Assembly (NCBI RefSeq): GCF_004359215.1
Contig: NC_090611.1
Coordinates: forward strand, 2,029,196 to 2,090,822
Reading direction: 5' to 3'
Length of the DNA stretch: 61,627 bases
Source: Bremia lactucae
Lineage: Eukaryota; Oomycota; Peronosporomycetes; Peronosporales; Peronosporaceae
Below are positions 21,562 to 31,855 of the stretch, piece by piece. The notes beneath the pieces are model-generated. The model saw nothing but the letters and a program-made list of their open reading frames with translations. It ran no database searches and was not told the origin of the DNA. The position numbers and the translations under genes are program-made. Every line of letters begins with the position of its first letter. The stretch's first letter is position 1.

Positions 21562-23165
21562 ATGCAATTTCTGGTGGAAGGGCAAACGCTGCTGCATGAC
21601 GGTCGCTACCGTTTCCTGCGCAACATTGGTTGCGGCACGTTTGCGGTAATTATGCGGTGCGTGCCCTACCTAAAAGGGCTAGGATTTCACTATCTGAATA
21701 ATTGGAGCTTACGATTTAGTTAGAGCTCTGGATGTGCAGCAGCAGCACCATGTAGCTATCAAATGCGTACGCCAACCGGAATTTAACGCGCTTAGCAAGC
21801 GCGAAGCTGCAGCGCTGCGGCGAATTAACAAAAAGGACTTTAATGGAACTTGTGCCGGTGAGTACTCGTTTGGGTAGATTTTGAGCTCTCCGACATGCTA
21901 CTCTGACCCGCTCACTAAACGCAGTAGTGCGCCTTTTGGAGACTTTTACAGAGCAAGGTCATTACTGCCTTGTGCTGGAGCTCCTGGGAGATCAAGTGTT
22001 GGACGTGCGACGCTGGGGCCCATGGCGTCAGGCGCCCGAGGTAGCTATGGCATCCACATGGACACTGCAGCTTATTGAACGCAGGCGAAAACGCTCACCA
22101 GTGCCCAATCCCGATATCATTAGCATTCATTCACTTGAGGCACCGCAGAGGCAAAAATTGAAAAATTTCGGAGGCATGGCTACTTCATTGTCTTTAGCAG
22201 AAGTGCGGCAGATAGCGGCGCATCTCTGCGGCGCGCTAGCTTTTCTTCATGACCTAGGTCTTATCCATGCAGACATTAAACCTGAGAACGTGGTGCGCTC
22301 CAATGCGGAAGCCTTTGTGGGATCATGCGCATCGTTGCCACTATGCTCGTCGCCAATTAAGCTTGTGGATTTTGGTAATTGCTTAACTGCGAACGAGTTG
22401 GAGGCGTACAACGGTAAGCATACAAGCGGAGGCTTTGACGTGCAAACTGTCACGTATAGAGCCCCCGAAGTAGCTGCGGGGCTTTTGCTCTGCTCTGCCA
22501 TGGATATGTGGTCATTGGGCTGCTTATTACTCGAATGTGTATCGGGCAAACCGTTATTCACGACGCTGGCTCTAGCACAGGAGCGTGATGATTTTTCAAT
22601 AGTTGAGAACGCGCATCTTTTGGTGCAGATTGAAGGCGTCGTGACAAACAAAACCCCACTCCATATAGTGTGCGCCCCTTATCGATCAGCTGCAACAAAT
22701 GGAGAAAATGCTGAGATGGCAGACTTTCGTGCGAAGCAAGTGACGTCAACTTCATTGCAGGCTCACTTAGACGCTGCAGCACCGGACAGTGACCACTTTC
22801 ATAACTTTATTTACAGGTTACTGGATGTGAATCCTGCAACAAGAGCCACAGCGAGGGAGGCGCTCTTCCACCCCTTTTTGCAAGCCTTCTTTCCATTCAA
22901 AACATTGTTTGATCCGATCAATGATAGTCAAAAGACCAAAGAGCATAAGGCTGTAACAGGAATTGCTCGATCCGTTTTCATAGCAGGTAGGAAGCATGAG
23001 ATGAAACGATCCAGATCATGTGAATCAGAAATTCGAGGACTGCAGAAGATAAAGTCAGCTGCAAAAGAGGCTTCGGCTCGGAATGTGGACTTACGTCATG
23101 TGCTAAAAATTATTCCTCGTGATGTGTCAAATCGAACTTCCCTATCGCCTCGTAAAAATCTGTAG
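21562..23165 (+). CDS. CMGC protein kinase, DYRK/HIPK-like, three exons
   Basis: CDS join 21,562-21,656, 21,724-21,857, 21,925-23,165; both introns are 67 nt, GT-AG, and the total of 1,470 nt closes in frame (489 residues). The splicing rebuilds the Gly-rich loop (NIGCGTFAVI), the VAIK lysine, and the alpha-C Glu region (KREAAALRRI). The catalytic loop is HADIKPEN, the metal-binding motif VDFGN, and P+1 TYRAPEV, the YRAPEV form of DYRK/HIPK/CLK kinases. Then DMWSLGC. Odd points: a ~45-residue insert after beta-5, and no YxY tyrosine in the activation loop (FDVQ instead). The C-terminal tail after about residue 380 is basic and low complexity. It is convergent with the AAA+ gene, 94 bp apart. 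Confidence 0.85.
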
Positions 23166-23259
23166 TTATTGCGCTTTTTTAATATTATTTCATATGCCCG
23201 TGCTGTGCGAATAACTCAGATATTAGCATCAAGTTTCGGCGGAATCTATGTTGATCCCT

Positions 23260-26082
23260 TCAAGTGGTCATCTGCGCTAATATTGCGTCTACGCGCTGAT
23301 CCCAGGCTGCCTCAAAATTTCGTAAACAAACTGTTTTCGCCTCAATATTGTCACGAAGAGCACGGAATGCAGCCTCCTTGCAAACTGCCGCAATGTCAGC
23401 TCCTGTGAATGCACATAAACTATTTTTTTTTTGCAGCAAATGGACAATTATTTCGAGAAAAAATAGTAAACAGCAATTTTTACTTTACCCGCTGGAACGA
23501 GCGGCAAGATCTCGAAAATCTATTTTGTCTCCCAGTGGCATCGTTTTTGTGTAAAGAGCAAGAATTTCCTAAGTCAAGCAAAAATATATTAAGCGCCCAG
23601 TGCGGTAACTTCGTGCGGATGTTTGGCACCTGTATGTCTTGCTGTGTCGGATATCCCATCTCGATAGTCTTGTCGATCCGGCCTGGACGAACAAGGGCAG
23701 CATCGAGAGAGCTTCCTCGATTTGTTGCAGCAACCACGAGAATTCTGCCGCTATTCGTTGTCAGTAGTTTTTTGGTAGTTGAGGTATATGATGCGGCCAC
23801 ACGTTGTGAGCCTACGCCATCCATCTCGTTGAGAAAAGTGGATAGCACTCGTGCGTAGACTCCATTACCACTACTTCCACCGTCGCCCTCATGAAATGCA
23901 CGCTTGTGGGCAATAGAATCAAATTCATCGAAGAAAAGGAGGCACGGGGACGCTGCACGCGCTCGAGCTAATAAAACAGAAAAAGTATTTTAAGCTTGAT
24001 AGAATCGCGTCGAGTAGACTTCATTTTTCATACCAAAAAGCTGGCGCACTGCTTTTTCACTGTCACCAAAATACTTGGAGAGCAACTCGGATGACTGGGA
24101 TTGTATTGAAGGTTAAACAGCTTATTGGAATAGAAGAACATTGATGTATCAAATACCTTCACAGAGACAAAATTTACATGCGCTTGAGCAGCCAATGTCT
24201 TAATCAGCAGTGTTTTGCCACAGCCCGACGGACCTGATACCAAAATTCCTGACGCATTCGAGATTTCCAAGCGCTAAAAATTGTGTAAGCATTTGCAATA
24301 AATGTGTAGTTAATATCATGCACGCACCTTCATCGCTGTGCTTGGGTAAAATTTCCGACTGATCAAGTCAAAGAGCTGTTTTTGCACAGCACCATAGCCA
24401 GCAAACACGATCTTCCCATCCATTCCTGCACCAGGCGATACTACATTTAAATCGCGAAGTTGGCTTGGTTTGACGTATTGCTGGGCACACAAAAGCTCAT
24501 TCCATGTGATATACGTCTTCGTTGATTCATCGTTATTCAACTTTTTAGCATACGCTTGCGCTGTCGCGTTTCGACAGACCCGCACTAAATCCTTCGCTAC
24601 GTAGCCTCCGGTCAATTCAGCCAAACGCGAGGCTACGTTGTCAACAGCACAGCCATCAAGAACTTTTTTTTCAAAAGGTAGTATTAGCCCATTTAGATGA
24701 AGACTTAAAATTTCGCGGCGTGATTGCTCCGACGGAATGACCAGGTCTAGGACCTTTCCAAATCGATCAGCACGTTTGGCAGCATCGGGTACCATTGTGT
24801 CGGCATTCAAGGTTGTTCCGACGACAACCAATCGTAAGTTGTGTAAGCTTAGCTCGCCGATTAATCGCAGCAATGCACTTCCAAGCTGCGGAAGTCGGAA
24901 GTTTGCCCTGTCTCCGATTTGACCTTTTTCGTGGCGGAAAAGCACGTCCACGTCGTCAATAAGCACCACTCCAAGAAACGTCGACGACACCTGATCAGAG
25001 ACATTTTTACCGAAGAACTCTACTTCCTTAAATCTCTGTTCAAGGCTGTGCAGCATATACTCGTAAGCCGATGATTCGATTGAACATTCAGAGCCCATTA
25101 GCAGCGATAAACCGTCAATTCGCCATGTCTTGATTTTCTGGTGCAAAAGTTCTTGGTTCAAAGCAGACAGCGCAATCGACTTTCCCACGCCACTGACTCC
25201 CGACAGAAGTATTCCATGTGACCCAATTTGTTCCATTTTCAGGTCATGATCACAGCTTTGATGACCATGCTTTAATACAAGTGCAATATTAAAAAGCACA
25301 TCTTTCATAAAGGCTGTGTAGCCTACGAAGCCACGTTGCCATAGTCGAACATTAAGCTCAATGTCATTTAACGCATCGTTAATTTTGACAGAATTCACCA
25401 CATGGATTTTTCGGGTTGTGACCTCATCTACCAGCGCATCCTGTCTCATATCGTCTATAACATCGCTCCATCGATTGAAAATTATCTGTGTTCTTCCCAT
25501 ATTCACATGTATATTTGTTTTCACTCGATCGACTTGGAAAGGGTAGGTTTCTCCAAGTAGCGTCACAGGCACGAGTTGTCTCTCTTGAGCTGCTCGTAGC
25601 ATTCCTGTGCCGCGCAATTGGCGTTGAATTAACGTTTCTAAGTTGATATGCCTCTGCTCCATGCTTTCAAGCAAAATCTCACCTCGAGAGCCTTTTAAAT
25701 TCAAACAATCCCTATTGCTTCCGGATGGTGCATCATGAGATAGCCTTCTCGGTAGGCTCATCCAAACACATGCGAGCGAAACCGCTTGGACTTTTTCCAG
25801 CGTCGCAATCGAGTTCTCCAATTTTTGACACGCTTCCAGAATCCATGAATGCACTTGGATGCTTCTATCATTGAGGAAAGCGCTAGCATTAGAAGTCTGA
25901 CGGCGGTCAACAACGCATTCCAGCACAAGATGAGTAGGCTGCTGCAATTCAAAGTCGATGCGTATCAGATCCAGCTGCTTAATCGAGTGCAGTTTTGCTT
26001 CCTGGTAAGTGAAAAGTGCCTGGTGCGGTTGCAATAATGCGCAACTGGTGTCACCGCTACGCACACGAGACTGCCAAGACAT
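23260..26082 (-). CDS. Tandem AAA+ ATPase (PEX1/AFG2 type), six exons
   Basis: CDS complement of 23,260-23,419, 23,489-23,568, 23,630-23,967, 24,034-24,094, 24,157-24,273, 24,328-26,082. Introns are 54-69 nt, all GT-AG, and the total of 2,511 nt closes (836 residues). The start is the first ATG in frame (26,082, MSWQSRVRSG). The N-terminal ~290 residues match nothing I know. D1 has Walker A GVSGVGKS and Walker B VVLIDDVD (DD in place of DE). D2 has Walker A GPSGCGKT, pore/helix SELLSKYFGDSEKAVRQLF, Walker B LLFFDEFDSIA, sensor AATN and Arg finger RPGRID, ending FTGADIAAVCKEAA. A degenerate D1 and FFDEFDS suggest PEX1; the D2 C-terminus looks more like AFG2/SPATA5. Role therefore either peroxisomal-receptor recycling or ribosome maturation. 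Confidence 0.82.
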
Positions 26083-26590
26083 GACCCAGACAAACAGCGG
26101 ATAATTGTTGCCGCAGTCGAGTGTCGATGCCCTTAATTGTGTATAATTGTGATTGCTACGAATTAGATAATTCTGAAAGTTATCTATCAAATTTCAACTT
26201 GACTTGATTTTGTTCGGTTTGTATCGAACACAATTAATTTTGTCAACGTTCGATTAATTTTGTCAACGTTCACGGGAAAACTACTTCGCTACTATTACAT
26301 GTTATGTGGCTATATATTTTTTGAACTGGTCTGTAGCATCAAAGTGGTTTGTGACCTTGTATGGCAGTTTGCCTTATCTGCACTTGTCTTTGTATAAAAT
26401 GGAAATTAATAGGCCTCCGATAAATGAGATATGCGTGTCCCACCTTGTCTTATATATGTCGAAAAGCGGCTTCATTGACTAAGCCTTGTGAGTTCTCAAC
26501 TAGTAATATTTATATATCACAACAGTGACGGGTATCGCCTAGTGCCTTAGTTGCAACGCCGACAGCTATTGCTGCTATCCCACTTGCACA
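26083..26590. other. Intergenic region upstream of the AAA+ gene
   Basis: AT-rich, no coding frame. It holds the promoter side of the minus-strand AAA+ gene. The only structure seen is a 2 x 20-bp direct repeat (separate entry). Confidence 0.55.
26234..26272. repeat. 2 x 20-bp tandem repeat in the AAA+ gene promoter region
   Basis: TTAATTTTGTCAACGTTCGA at 26,234 is repeated directly at 26,254 (the last base differs). It lies about 150-190 bp upstream of the ATG of the minus-strand AAA+ gene, so it could hold paired regulator sites or be neutral. Confidence 0.7.
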
Positions 26591-26635
26591 GTGAGGCTGT
26601 AGATCCGTTGCTCAAGTGATGAGTGCAGCGAGCTA

Positions 26636-27760
26636 ATGGGTAAGGGTGATGGCGTCAAATTGCCCATCCAAAATTCACCCAATGCTCCCAACATGGAGAC
26701 GCTCAACGTTGCGAAGGCAACTGTCCCGTCGTCTGCGCTAGCGAGCGCAGCGACTATTCATGAGAGCACTGTCCATAAAGGTGCAGCTGCTTCTCAGTTG
26801 GGTAAAACCACAACACCTGTCATTCAGACAATTATCCACAACGAGGAGTATGACGCAGAAGACCCTGAACTTAAAGCTCCACCGACGGAACGTGAACGAG
26901 TCCAGTCGGTGTCGCAACTTTAGCCGTATTAGACGCGGCTATGTGACCACCGATGCAACCTCTACCGAATGGCCTCGTTCGGATGGAATCAATGCGTCGC
27001 TCCAAGAGCGCGCTACTATAGACGCTCATAAGTATTATGGCGTCTTCAGCTCATGGAAGGCTCAGGGGAAATCACTTGGCCGTGTTTCCGCAATTCCGGT
27101 CTTGTTAGTAGAATTCCTGCGTCGTTTATAGCCTCATAGAGCAACGGTCGCAGCGAATCAACTTCGCTTGCGTGCGTGTGAGATAAATCATGGGCGGTTC
27201 CAAATGTACTAGCAGGAGTAGCGCGATGCTTCTACTCAGCACGCTACTCCTGCTAGTCTATTTGGAACTAGCGGAGCGGCGCCAACTGGTGCTCCGTTTC
27301 ATAGGCAGACATTAATCTCGGCACGTCGATGCGCAGGGCGTTGACTGGTTCCCAAAAGTCAAAATTCTTTGGGTATCTTCTCCACTGGACGAGGATTTGA
27401 AGCTTATCCTTTACGGAGCAATGGACAAGCAACCTTTCAACAAGGAAGCATTATTTCTCAGCAGCATCCACTAATTCCAGCGGCGCCCGATAGGAGTGGC
27501 AGTTTCGCCCATCTACTCGCGGCAGCCTATTCTGCTTCCGTTTAGTCGCAGGCGCTGAGCGCTGCCGAACGACGATCAGGGATCTCGACAGTCAACTTTT
27601 GCGACTGACTTCGGATCTCCTCGATGTTCGCTCATGGATCGCCAGGGTTAAGGAAAGCTGAAATTTCGGCTGGACCTTTCAAAAAAGCAGATACTGAAGG
27701 ATCCGCGTTACGCGCGCGATATCCCTCGCTCTTTAAATCCATATCGTGGTAGGAGGAATT
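26636..27760 (+). pseudogene. Broken plus-strand ORFs, probably a retroelement 5' ORF
   Basis: 26,636-26,923 encodes MGKGDGVKLPIQNSPNAPN... ending EYDAEDPELKAPPTERERVQ, and a shifted frame continues RRGYVTTDATSTEWPRSDG to 27,131. Further on (27,546-27,660) are coiled-coil-like stretches such as LDSQLLRLTSDLLDVRSWI and ARVKES. The pattern of an Ala/Pro-rich start followed by coiled coil resembles oomycete gag-type ORFs, but no zinc knuckle or capsid motif is clear. A host pseudogene is an alternative. 27,132-27,545 shows nothing else. Confidence 0.35.
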
Positions 27761-27859
27761 TGTCGGCGGGAAGTCGTTCACCTTCCTCGTCACCCCCACC
27801 TGATCGACGTTCGACCCACGGTCGGCGTCACCACACCAAAGTGGGCGAAAGCCTGTTTA

Positions 27860-27976
27860 AGCTTAAGTCGTCCAGTTCCGCTGAAGATATCTCCTAATCT
27901 AACGTTTCTAGCTCGAGGCGGAATAGCTGGGTCTTGATGGAACCATTTGCAAGACCATTACTAAACACAGTGACCT
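27860..27976 (-). pseudogene. Gag fragment abutting arm 2
   Basis: The minus strand reads PINEQT, stop, VTVFSNGLANGS, IKTQLFRLELETL. This is homologous to the gag motif at about 17,050 of the minus element. It joins directly to the integrase C-terminal tail of arm 2, an unnatural IN-gag junction. Confidence 0.5.
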
Positions 27977-30454
27977 AAGTTTGTTCATTAATGGGTCTTC
28001 TCAGGATACAACGCAGTATGTTGGGCGCAAGCGTAAAAGTCACGCTTGCCCTGTCGGTATCTTTAGATGGGTGTTGGATAAGTGATCTTTGCTGGATCAA
28101 CATACCTTTCAGACGATCCACGTAAAATACGGGGTGCGTCTTCATGTATGGCGGGAGGGTGAGCTTATAATTAAGGTCCTTAACCTCCTTGGCCACCGCA
28201 AATGGCCCTATGTAACGCGGCAGTAATTTCGTAGTTACTCCAGGGCGAAACTGGCAGGGTCGCGAGGGCAAGTTTCCTAACTGTGTCCCTCTTTCTCAAT
28301 TTCACCGAGCGTAGTGAGGGGCCCTCCCCCACTACGACTCGGGCTGCGCACATACGAGACTGGCGTCCGAGGATGGTGCAGTCCGTTAAAATAAAACAGT
28401 GTCTCACCCTTACTGGCGTGGACACTGTTATTTATAGCGAACTTCACAAAGAGCAATTGCTTGCTCCATTCTTTACGAGTCGCTATCGTGCGTACGACAT
28501 CCGCCGCGAACCGATTGGCACGTTCTGTTTGACCATCGGTCTGGGGATGATCGGTTGTTAATATGTGGAGCTTGCTGCCTAGCAGCTCAAATACATGAGA
28601 CGTAAAACGTGGATCCCGGTCCGATACTATGAACTCGGGCATCCTATGTAGTCGGTCTACATCCAGGAACAAGAAAGCTGTCTCCTTGCCTGTGGTCGAT
28701 GTTTTACATGGTGCTTGATGCACCATTTTGCTCAGTCTGTCTACAAAGACGACGAGCCCGTTCGACCCTTATGATCGGGCGGCACATGCCAAACATGAAG
28801 TCCAGACTGACCGAGTTCCAATAATCCGTTGGAATCGGTAGCGGCTTCAGTGGCGCACTGCAGGTAGGTGCAGGCTTAACGCGCTGACACTGTTTGCAAC
28901 GGCGAATATAGTTGGCCACCCATCTATATAGGTGTAGTCACCAGAATTCCTCTGACTTTTAAAAATGTGTTTTCACGGCCCAGATGTCCACTCGATGAGG
29001 CATCATGGAGATCGTGAAGTAACTTCAGCTTGAGATATGTGAGGGACATAGATTCCCAAGGGATCACAAGGTGACAGCTGATGCCATAATAGGCCATCGC
29101 TGTGGCTAAAGCGATTTAGCTTAGCCTCCAGGTGGAACGGAAGGGATACCTTTCTCCACCGGAGTGATCCAACAGCAGGCGACAATGCTCGTCCTGATTG
29201 TAGCTCTCTTGTACATAGCTAACGAGCTCGTTATGTGGTAGACCTAATGGCTGCCAACGTTGACGACTCATAAGCACGAGACACACTTTCCTGGTGTCTT
29301 AACTCGAAGTCCGGTCTGCGCGATAAAGCGTCAGCCAAGACATTCGACTTACCCGGCTTGGATTCGACTTTGAAATTAAATTCAGAGAAGAATGTGCGCC
29401 ATCTTGCCATTCTAGGCGATAGGTGCGGTGAGTTTATTGCGGTCCTTAGTGATGCGTGATCCGTATAAACCACAAATGGTTCGGTGCCCAGTCGGTGCGC
29501 AAACTTGACAAGAGCATACTTTATTGAAAGAAGCTCTTTGTCATGCACGGGGTAATTCAGTTCCGCGGCATTCAAAAACCGGGACTGTTAAGAGATGACA
29601 CGGTCAACGCCGTCGACATCCTTCTGCATGAGCGCGCTGCCACTTGCAAATTACTTACATCGCAGACGACGCTAAAGGGCTTATCCGCGTCTGGCAATGC
29701 CAAGACCGGTGCCTCAACAAGGGATTGCTTCACTGATGTGAAAGCATCGACTTGTTCCTTTGACCAAACCCATTCGACATCCTTTTAAAGGAGACCAGAC
29801 AAGGGCTTAGTTCGCTCCACATAATTCTTGCTATACTTTTGCAAGTAATTAGCGAGCCCTAGGAATTGGAGCGAATCCTTCACATGTCGTGGGATTGGCC
29901 AATCCTTTACTGATTTTACCTTATCTGGGTCTGCTCGTACACCATGTGTACCAACGATGCAGCCCAGTACAGGTATCGGACCCCTATGACGCACTTTTGC
30001 AAGTTGACGTACAATTAAGCGTCACTCAGAGTCTTCAACACAAGACGCTTGTGTGACTCTACGTCGCTCAGCCTGTCCTCGGCTCTACTACGCACGAAAA
30101 CATCGTCAAAGTAACAGGGCGTTTAGGCACGGTGCTGACGCTTAGCGTGAACTACGATCATTTGAAGGTTGCCGGTGCATTTTTGAACCTTGAGGTATCA
30201 CAAGCCACTCCCAAAGCATACCGCTTGGGGTGCTTACTGCCATTTTGGCTACATCGGACTCTCTCATGAGTACCTGATTGTAACCATCTCTTAAATCCTA
30301 AGCGGGAAAGATAGTGAGCTTTCTCATGGAGTTAACACAACATCTTTTCGCGGGATTGGCGTTTGCGCCGGAATGGTGGCCGTGTTCAGCTTATTGCAAG
30401 CACGAACCCCGCGCCATCCACCTGTAGTCTTACGCTCACAAAAAGTCGGGCTGC
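27977..30454 (-). pseudogene. Ty3/gypsy pol fragment (RT - RNase H - IN), arm 2
   Basis: Minus strand. RT 30,454-29,785: interrupted N-terminal part, then RADPDKVKSVKDWPIPRHVK and LGLANYLQKYSKNY. RNase H 29,575-29,231: ELNYPVHDKELLSIKYALVK, YTDHASLRTAINSPHLSPRM, LADALSRRPDFEL. Integrase 28,919-28,277: RRCKQCQRVKPAP, SLDFMFGM, VSDRDPRFTS, DGQTERANRF, the latter over a 149-codon intact stretch. IN C-terminus: KLLPRYIGPFAVAKEV (28,235). It is better preserved than arm 1 but still has frameshifts (around 28,760 and 29,230). Confidence 0.82.
30450..30454. other. Target-site duplication of element A, left
   Basis: GCTGC directly precedes the 5' LTR and recurs directly after the 3' LTR (42,074-42,078). 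Removing the element joins two halves of an older minus-strand RT, confirming the insertion site. Confidence 0.85.
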
Positions 30455-30770
30455 TGTGATGGGGCAACCTATTTTATTAAGTAGTCATAGTTTTATTACA
30501 TAATTACATACAATAAGTGTAGGCAGTATCCGGATAGCGGATACTGCGCGTCTATTTATTATTGGTTTATTATTGGGTTGCCAGACCCAATAATTAGCCA
30601 ATAATAATTAGTTCTATATTTGAGTGGTTCCCATGAGCTAGGGAACATATTCGCACTTACTGCGAATTACAAAAACACAAATAAACAGAGTTAAAATTAC
30701 CTTATAAATCACAGCGCTTCCTCAGCTTAATTATTAGTGTAAGACGGTAACGGGCTCTCACCCTGTTATA
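30455..30770 (+). repeat. 5' LTR of element A (316 bp)
   Basis: Begins TGTGATGGGGCAACC and ends CTCACCCTGTTATA. It aligns without gaps to 41,758-42,073 with seven substitutions that I can count. A promoter and polyadenylation signal are expected here but no motif is certain. Confidence 0.92.
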
Positions 30771-30772
30771 CC

Positions 30773-30791
30773 TGGTAGCACTTAATAGTCC
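30773..30791 (+). other. Primer-binding site of element A
   Basis: TGGTAGCACTTAATAGTCC starts two nucleotides after the 5' LTR. TGG is complementary to tRNA 3' CCA, and the first 11 bases recur after two other 5' LTRs in the window (17,795 has one mismatch). The complementary tRNA 3' end would be AAGTGCTACCA; its identity is not established here. Confidence 0.8.
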
Positions 30792-30796
30792 TTCTC

Positions 30797-31836
30797 ATGA
30801 CCAAGTTCGAGATGGATATGAGTGAATCTTCGATGGCTCCAGCAGTTTCGCTGGAGCATGCAGATTTTCCCCATCTCACTACAGTAGAATGGCAGGCATT
30901 ACACCGCCTCGCGGCGGTGTCAGGTGAAATCTTCGTGACGTCGCTGATGAGCACAGCGACGCCCGAACAACACGGTGCCGCCATCCAAGACTACATGGTG
31001 CGCGAGCTCGCCGAAGCGAACCGGCGAGTACATACTCCCTCGCGCCCGTCCCATTACGATGCAATTAAAATGGAGACGTCGACGTACTCTGGTGATGGTC
31101 CAGATCGTCTCCCCTTAATCGCTGGTTTAGGGAGATTGACATCGCCATAGCGTCAAGGTTGACTGACGCTCCGACGGCCAAGGTTAATCTCCTACTGTCT
31201 CGGCTTGTTGGTAAAGCCAAAGAATGGGCTCTTGGGAAGCTCGTTGTAAACGAGTTGGCATTCCCCACACTGGACGATATCCAGCGCGACTTACGACTGG
31301 CGTTCGAGCCCCCTCAAGATGAGTCACGCTTGCGCGCAGACTTATTTTCACTTCGACAGGGCAAGCTGTCGATGCGCGATTACGTACAGAAGACGCGACA
31401 TCTTGCTTCGTGTATCACCACGCAGCCTATCGACATGGGTTCACAAGTTCATCTCTTTGTCTTTGGTATGCAAGAGGGCATGACCCGCTATTGCCTCACA
31501 CGTGCTGAACCTAAGACTCTTGAGGAGGCATTTGCCCTCGCGCTTCGTGAAGATTACACGGTCGCGTCGTCATACTTGCAGGCAGCGTCGCAACGCCCGC
31601 GTACGTCTGGCCCAGAGCCTATGAAAATTGACGTTATTGATGCATCTCGTGGTCGCGGCAAGCAATTTGGCCGCGAAATTCGAAGTCAAAACACGATGAA
31701 GTGTTATCGGTGCGGCAAGACAGGCCATCGTGCGGCCGTCTGCCGAGCACCAGTGCCGGTGTCCATGAACACAGCTGTCTCACGTGGAGATACTGTGTCG
31801 TCGGTGGTCCCGCCAAAAAACGAGCGGTTCCAGTAG
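30797..31836 (+). pseudogene. Gag of element A (1-nt deletion)
   Basis: ATG at 30,797. The first part (30,797 to about 31,110) reads MTKFEMDMSESSMAP ... [10 protein letters not shown]; a missing base in the CCCC run at about 31,111-31,114 shifts it, after which [17 protein letters not shown] continues in the 31,159-31,836 frame. The capsid-like helical core includes [27 protein letters not shown] and [15 protein letters not shown] motifs (31,330-31,500). A CCHC zinc knuckle, [14 protein letters not shown], lies at 31,702-31,743. The stop TAG is at 31,834. About 346 residues if the base is restored. The deletion could be real or a homopolymer error. Confidence 0.85.
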
Positions 31837-31855
31837 GTGCGGGGCGCCCTACTGG
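31815..31855 (+). promoter_or_regulatory. -1 ribosomal frameshift signal (slippery heptamer + stem)
   Basis: A AAA AAC at 31,815-31,821 is in register with the gag frame (CCA AAA AAC). It is followed by an 8-nt spacer and the stem CCAGTAGG (31,830-31,837) / CCTACTGG (31,848-31,855), closing a 10-nt loop. The gag stop TAG lies within the 5' strand of the stem. The pol frame overlaps gag at 31,701-31,836 and is -1 relative to it, so a shift here yields Gag-Pol. Confidence 0.8.
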
